A DNA stretch of 9,281 bases. Source: Halobacteriales archaeon (GTDB lineage Archaea; Halobacteriota; Halobacteria; Halobacteriales; SKSH01). Location: the NCBI GenBank assembly GCA_007118075.1, contig SKSH01000148.1:1-9281 (forward strand), read 5' to 3'. This document shows positions 6,224 to 9,281 of the stretch, in pieces. Under the pieces are notes generated by a model, which was not told where the DNA came from, did not search any database, and saw only the letters and a program-made list of their open reading frames with translations. The position numbers were made by a program, and so were the translations under genes. Position 1 is the first letter of the stretch. The number at the start of each line of letters is the position of its first letter.

Positions 6224-8014
6224 GTGTCGAAGTTGATCTCTCGTCGCACCATCCTCAGCGTGATCGGAGCCTTCGCTGGTATCGGCGGCATCAGTACGAC
6301 GGTGAAAACCACAGTCGCCTCCGACCAAGGCACGATCGAGATTGCTGACCAATCAAGCGATGGGACCTCGGTCATCATCGACAAGCTCGAGACCGATATC
6401 GATGCAGAGCTCGGAGTGCTCAATCTGACTACCGACGAGGACATCCTATTCGGTATCGGATTCGAGGCAGGCACAGCGGTGACCGACTACGAGCTCGAGT
6501 TTGATCCACCGATCACCGAGAGCTTCGAGATTCAGGTGAGTCTGTATGACGAATCCGGATCCGGGTTCGCCCTCGACCAGGCTGCCATCGAGATTGAGGA
6601 TCCAGTCGAGGTTTACGATGAGATTGAGCCAACCCTGGTCGATGCAGATTCTGATGCCGGGTTCAACTATCCGTACGTCCTTTATGCGCCGACGAAGATC
6701 GCGGAAGAAGCACCGATGCCCGTGGTTGTCGAGCCGACAAACACTGGCACCACCGACGACAACCTTGAGGTACACCTCGAAGCGGGTGAGAACACCGCCG
6801 AAAGCAGTCTCGGTCGTGACATCGTCGATGCGCTGGGAGGCCCGCTCGTCATCCCGGTGTTCCCGAGACCGGCGGAAGAACCGGTCGACTGGTCACACTA
6901 CATCCACGCCCTCGACCGAGAGACGATGCAGATCGACGATGGACCACTCGAACGGGTTGATCTGCAGCTGTTGGCGATGGTCGAGGATGCGAAGACCCGC
7001 CTCGATGACCATGGGTATCCCGTGCTCGACGAGGGCATCATCATGACCGGTTTCTCGGCATCAGGTAACTTTGTTGAACGCTTTGTCACGCTACATCCCG
7101 ACAAGGTGCATTCTGCGAGTGCCGGCGGCCTCAACGGGATGGTGACGCTGCCCATCGAAGAGCTTCAAGGACAGACGCTGGAGTATCACATCGGTATCGC
7201 CAACCTCGAAGAACTCACCGGCGAGGCATTCGACCGTGAAACCTACCGTGATGTACCACAGTTCCTCTACCTCGGCGAGATCGACACGAACGACACCATC
7301 CCGTTCGACGACGCGTGGACCGGCGACTTCGACCAGGTCGCGCTCGAGGTCTACGGCCAACATATGCAGGATGAGCGGTTCCCACTGTGTCGGGCCGTGC
7401 ACGAGTCAGAGGGAACCAGCGCGATCTTCCGGATGTATGAGGATACCGGGCATTCACCACGTCCGGCTATGGGTGATCTCATCGAGTTTCACCAGCGAGT
7501 CCTGGATGGTGACGACATCGAGGCCATGCGAAGCGATCTCGGGGGTGGTGTTGCAAACCTCTATGCATACATCTCATTCCATCCAGTCGATCCCATTTCC
7601 GGAGAGCAGGTCGTTCTCGATGGGACCCTGTCAGATCCACCAGGTAGTGACGTCGTCGAATATTCATGGGAGATCGACGGCGAGACCACGCTGTCTGGTG
7701 AGGTCGTTACACACACCTTCGAGGAGGTTGGTGGACACGCCATTCGACTCTCAGTTACCACCGATGATGGTGTGACCTACGAGGCGATCGAAACCCTCCG
7801 CGTTCGATCTGAAACGATCGATGATATCGAAGAAAAACTGGAGGAGAAGGCACAGCGGATAGACGAGCTCGAACAACAGCTCGATGGCACCGACTCGGTA
7901 CCGGGAATCGACTCTATCCCCGGTTTCGGAATCGTCGGGACGGTAGCCAGTATCGTTGGTGTCGGGTACGTGTTCAAGTGGTGGAAAGACCGGGGATCCG
8001 AGGCGACCGAGTAG
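6224..8014 (+). CDS. Secreted, membrane-anchored alpha/beta hydrolase with PKD domain
   Basis: About 596 aa from GTG 6224. The N-terminus LISRRTILSVIGAFAG is a twin-arginine (Tat) type signal, the usual export route in haloarchaea. A beta-rich region follows (about 40-150), then an alpha/beta hydrolase domain (about 155-425). The nucleophile elbow is TGFSASGN (Ser278), the probable acid is Asp354 in YLGEIDTND, and the probable catalytic His410 sits in DTGHSPRP. This layout resembles polyester or peptide/ester hydrolases of the extracellular PHB-depolymerase type. Residues about 445-525 form a PKD domain (YSWEIDGE and VTHTFEEVGGHAIRLSV). A short coiled coil (530-553) and a hydrophobic helix (567-587) ending KWWKDR follow, anchoring it outside the membrane. 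The substrate is unknown. The frame opens at TTG 6197, but the Tat signal fits GTG 6224 or TTG 6233 better. Confidence 0.8.
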   Translation: MSKLISRRTILSVIGAFAGIGGISTTVKTTVASDQGTIEIADQSSDGTSVIIDKLETDIDAELGVLNLTTDEDILFGIGFEAGTAVTDYELEFDPPITESFEIQVSLYDESGSGFALDQAAIEIEDPVEVYDEIEPTLVDADSDAGFNYPYVLYAPTKIAEEAPMPVVVEPTNTGTTDDNLEVHLEAGENTAESSLGRDIVDALGGPLVIPVFPRPAEEPVDWSHYIHALDRETMQIDDGPLERVDLQLLAMVEDAKTRLDDHGYPVLDEGIIMTGFSASGNFVERFVTLHPDKVHSASAGGLNGMVTLPIEELQGQTLEYHIGIANLEELTGEAFDRETYRDVPQFLYLGEIDTNDTIPFDDAWTGDFDQVALEVYGQHMQDERFPLCRAVHESEGTSAIFRMYEDTGHSPRPAMGDLIEFHQRVLDGDDIEAMRSDLGGGVANLYAYISFHPVDPISGEQVVLDGTLSDPPGSDVVEYSWEIDGETTLSGEVVTHTFEEVGGHAIRLSVTTDDGVTYEAIETLRVRSETIDDIEEKLEEKAQRIDELEQQLDGTDSVPGIDSIPGFGIVGTVASIVGVGYVFKWWKDRGSEATE

Positions 8015-8089
8015 CTATTGACTCGGAACATACCGATCGAAGGATTTGTTCAAACCGGTGCGTCTGCAGCCGGGGTGCTGTAGGTGACC

Positions 8090-8416
8090 TCAGCGGTACT
8101 GTTCTCGGGGTGGTACGAACACGTCGATCACATCACCCGTTTCGAGTACCTCAACCGCGTGTTCAGCCCCCTTCGGGATCGTGTAGCTGTCGCCAGCCTC
8201 GATGATCGTCTCCGTACCATCCACGATCAGCCGATGCCGACCGGAGATGACGTAGCCGCTTTGTTCATTCGGATGATCGTGTGGCTGTACTTCGTCGCCG
8301 GCTTCAAAACGCATCTTCGTCACCATCGTCTCTTCGCCAACTGCCAACAATTCGAAGTTAACCCCGCTGTATCCTCTTGGTTGTGCGTCCTCAGCCTTCG
8401 TCACAATCTTGGACAT
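8090..8416 (-). CDS. Small single-domain cupin
   Basis: A 108-aa protein that is almost entirely one cupin barrel. Motif 1 is G40-x5-H46-x-H48 followed by PNEQSGYVISG (49-59), with Gln52 at the position normally held by the Glu ligand, as in the HxHxxEQ cupin group. Motif 2 is G75-x5-P81-x-G83-x2-H86. Three His ligands are therefore present. No partner domain or signal peptide is visible, so it is probably a cytoplasmic metal-dependent enzyme or small-molecule binder; the substrate cannot be told. It lies 75 bases downstream of the HTH_10 regulator on the same strand, with its own likely promoter and repeated half-sites in between. Its end faces the end of the surface hydrolase gene (75-base convergent gap). 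Confidence 0.88.
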   Translation of the reverse strand: MSKIVTKAEDAQPRGYSGVNFELLAVGEETMVTKMRFEAGDEVQPHDHPNEQSGYVISGRHRLIVDGTETIIEAGDSYTIPKGAEHAVEVLETGDVIDVFVPPREQYR

Positions 8417-8441
8417 GCAATCGCCAGGAGGAGTACACCAA

Positions 8442-8447
8442 CAATAA
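8442..8447 (-). promoter_or_regulatory. Weak TATA box for the small cupin gene
   Basis: On the - strand this reads TTATTG, centred 28 bases before the cupin ATG (8416), the spacing expected for a leaderless haloarchaeal transcript. The box departs from TTTAWA, which fits a promoter that needs an activator; the ATTCGGT half-sites lie immediately upstream. Confidence 0.4.
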
Positions 8448-8451
8448 GTGG

Positions 8452-8480
8452 TGATTCGGTCTATACCGAATTGATTCGGT
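8452..8480. promoter_or_regulatory. Three-half-site operator upstream of the small cupin gene
   Basis: TGATTCGGT occurs twice (8452-8460 and 8472-8480), repeating every 20 bases, about two helical turns. An inverted copy ACCGAAT (8465-8471) lies between them, giving two overlapping perfect inverted repeats: ATTCGGT-4-ACCGAAT and ACCGAAT-2-ATTCGGT. The array covers about -36 to -64 relative to the cupin ATG, just upstream of the probable BRE/TATA, where haloarchaeal activators bind. The neighbouring HTH_10 protein is the obvious candidate to bind it, but this is inferred from position. Confidence 0.6.
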
Positions 8481-8491
8481 AGACGTTGAAC

Positions 8492-9274
8492 TCAGCGTGG
8501 CGCGTCCTCAACCCGATGGGTCACCGCTTCCTCGGTCGAGTAATCGAGCAGACTGTGTTCGGAGACGAACGATTCGATGAGCCACGCCTCCGCCCGGCGA
8601 AGCCGGTAGCGGGGCGTCGATTTCGGGACCTCAAGCTCGTCAGAGAGGGTGGCGAGGTCGATCGATCGGGGTGTCGCATAGTACCCCGCTCCCACGGCCG
8701 CCTCCAACGCCTGGCGCTGCTCGTGCGGCAGGTCGGCGATGGTCGTGATGCGGTCATCCCACCGGGTTGGCGATGTGACCTGCTGGAGGGTGATCTGGAC
8801 CTCGTCACCGATACCGTCGCTGAGCCGGTCGAACAGCGTTCCGATCGGCGGACCATCGGGCAAGAGGATGCGCCACTCGTAGATGTGCTGGCGTCGCTGT
8901 GCATCGAAGACGAGCCCGTCGCCGAACTCCAGGGTGGCCAGGTGCGGGATCGAGTGGCAGTACGCCGGTAGCCGCTCGAGGTAGCTGTAGATCGTCATCG
9001 AATCCTGCGTCTCGGACAGGATCTCGAAGGTCCACTCCGAGGTGCACTCGCGCTCGTCGCCGCCACACTCGATACAGTACACCGGATCGGTGTAGGCGTC
9101 CTTGAACGCCTGCAGGGCCGTTTCCGACCCGCTCACTCGATCGACCCGCCACATCCCGCTCTTTGAGATCGTGATCGTGATCGTCTCGGCGATCAACTCG
9201 GGATGGTCGATGAAGACGTCCGTGAGCGCAGAGACCCCCGGTCGATGCTCGATGGTAAAGACGAATTCGCGCAT
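8492..9274 (-). CDS. HTH_10 (Bat-type) helix-turn-helix transcription regulator
   Basis: A 260-aa haloarchaeal regulator. Residues 183-237 (LPHEQRQALEAAVGAGYYAT onward to LRRAEAWLIESFV) form the HTH_10 DNA-binding domain found in bacterio-opsin activator-like proteins; the phrase GYYATPR and the closing RLRRAEAWL are characteristic. The N-terminal part (1-165) opens REFVFTIEH and has FGDGLVFDAQRRQHIYEWRILL (split here only in description, residues 117-138), typical of the sensor half of this family. It contains Cys67, Cys70, Cys77 and Cys106 next to His107 and His111, a possible metal or redox site. The ATG sits 7 bases from the window edge, so its promoter is outside. It probably regulates the adjacent cupin gene through the ATTCGGT array; the signal is unknown. 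Confidence 0.9.
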   Translation of the reverse strand: MREFVFTIEHRPGVSALTDVFIDHPELIAETITITISKSGMWRVDRVSGSETALQAFKDAYTDPVYCIECGGDERECTSEWTFEILSETQDSMTIYSYLERLPAYCHSIPHLATLEFGDGLVFDAQRRQHIYEWRILLPDGPPIGTLFDRLSDGIGDEVQITLQQVTSPTRWDDRITTIADLPHEQRQALEAAVGAGYYATPRSIDLATLSDELEVPKSTPRYRLRRAEAWLIESFVSEHSLLDYSTEEAVTHRVEDAPR

Positions 9275-9281
9275 GCGTGAA

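Noticed and set aside
1..9281. tRNA/rRNA genes, CRISPR repeats, insertion sequences
   Set aside because: I scanned for tRNA T-loop signatures, regularly spaced repeats and transposase motifs or terminal repeats and found none that held up.

Overview
The window looks like haloarchaeal (class Halobacteria) chromosome or megaplasmid DNA. The proteins are strongly acidic. There is a haloarchaea-specific HTH_10 (Bat-type) regulator and a Tat-type signal on a surface protein with a C-terminal membrane anchor. Genes start with little or no Shine-Dalgarno leader and have TATA boxes about 25-30 bases before the start. Family calls below come from reading the sequences by eye; no database search was run.

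Region 1 (1-2228, + strand): the end of a branched-chain amino acid/amide-type ABC permease (LivM) overlaps an MmgE/PrpD-family enzyme, which looks like the end of an uptake-and-catabolism operon. Behind it lies an AT-richer stretch with a decayed gene. Its first ~27 codons read like the start of a creatininase-family amidohydrolase (with an amber codon where Trp is expected). In the same frame it then becomes the C-terminal half of a cupin.

Region 2 (2229-4134, - strand): an arsenic module. arsR comes first and overlaps arsM by 8 bases; a cupin with a C-terminal zinc ribbon follows downstream. A 32-base imperfect palindrome with 13 of 16 matching positions, abutting the arsR start and touching a TATA box, is a convincing ArsR operator. 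ArsR has two Cys-x-Cys pairs and ArsM carries all four expected cysteine positions, so the module should sense As(III) and methylate it.

Region 3 (4135-4574): about 440 bases with no confident gene. It holds one 45-codon ORF whose ATG sits exactly where a leaderless transcript from the ars TATA box would start on the + strand, followed by what may be a broken reading frame.

Region 4 (4575-8014, + strand): a MATE-family exporter, then a secreted alpha/beta hydrolase with a PKD domain, coiled coil and C-terminal membrane anchor.

Region 5 (8090-9274, - strand): an HTH_10 regulator followed by a small cupin. Between them are three copies of an ATTCGGT half-site placed just upstream of the cupin promoter, which suggests a local regulatory circuit.
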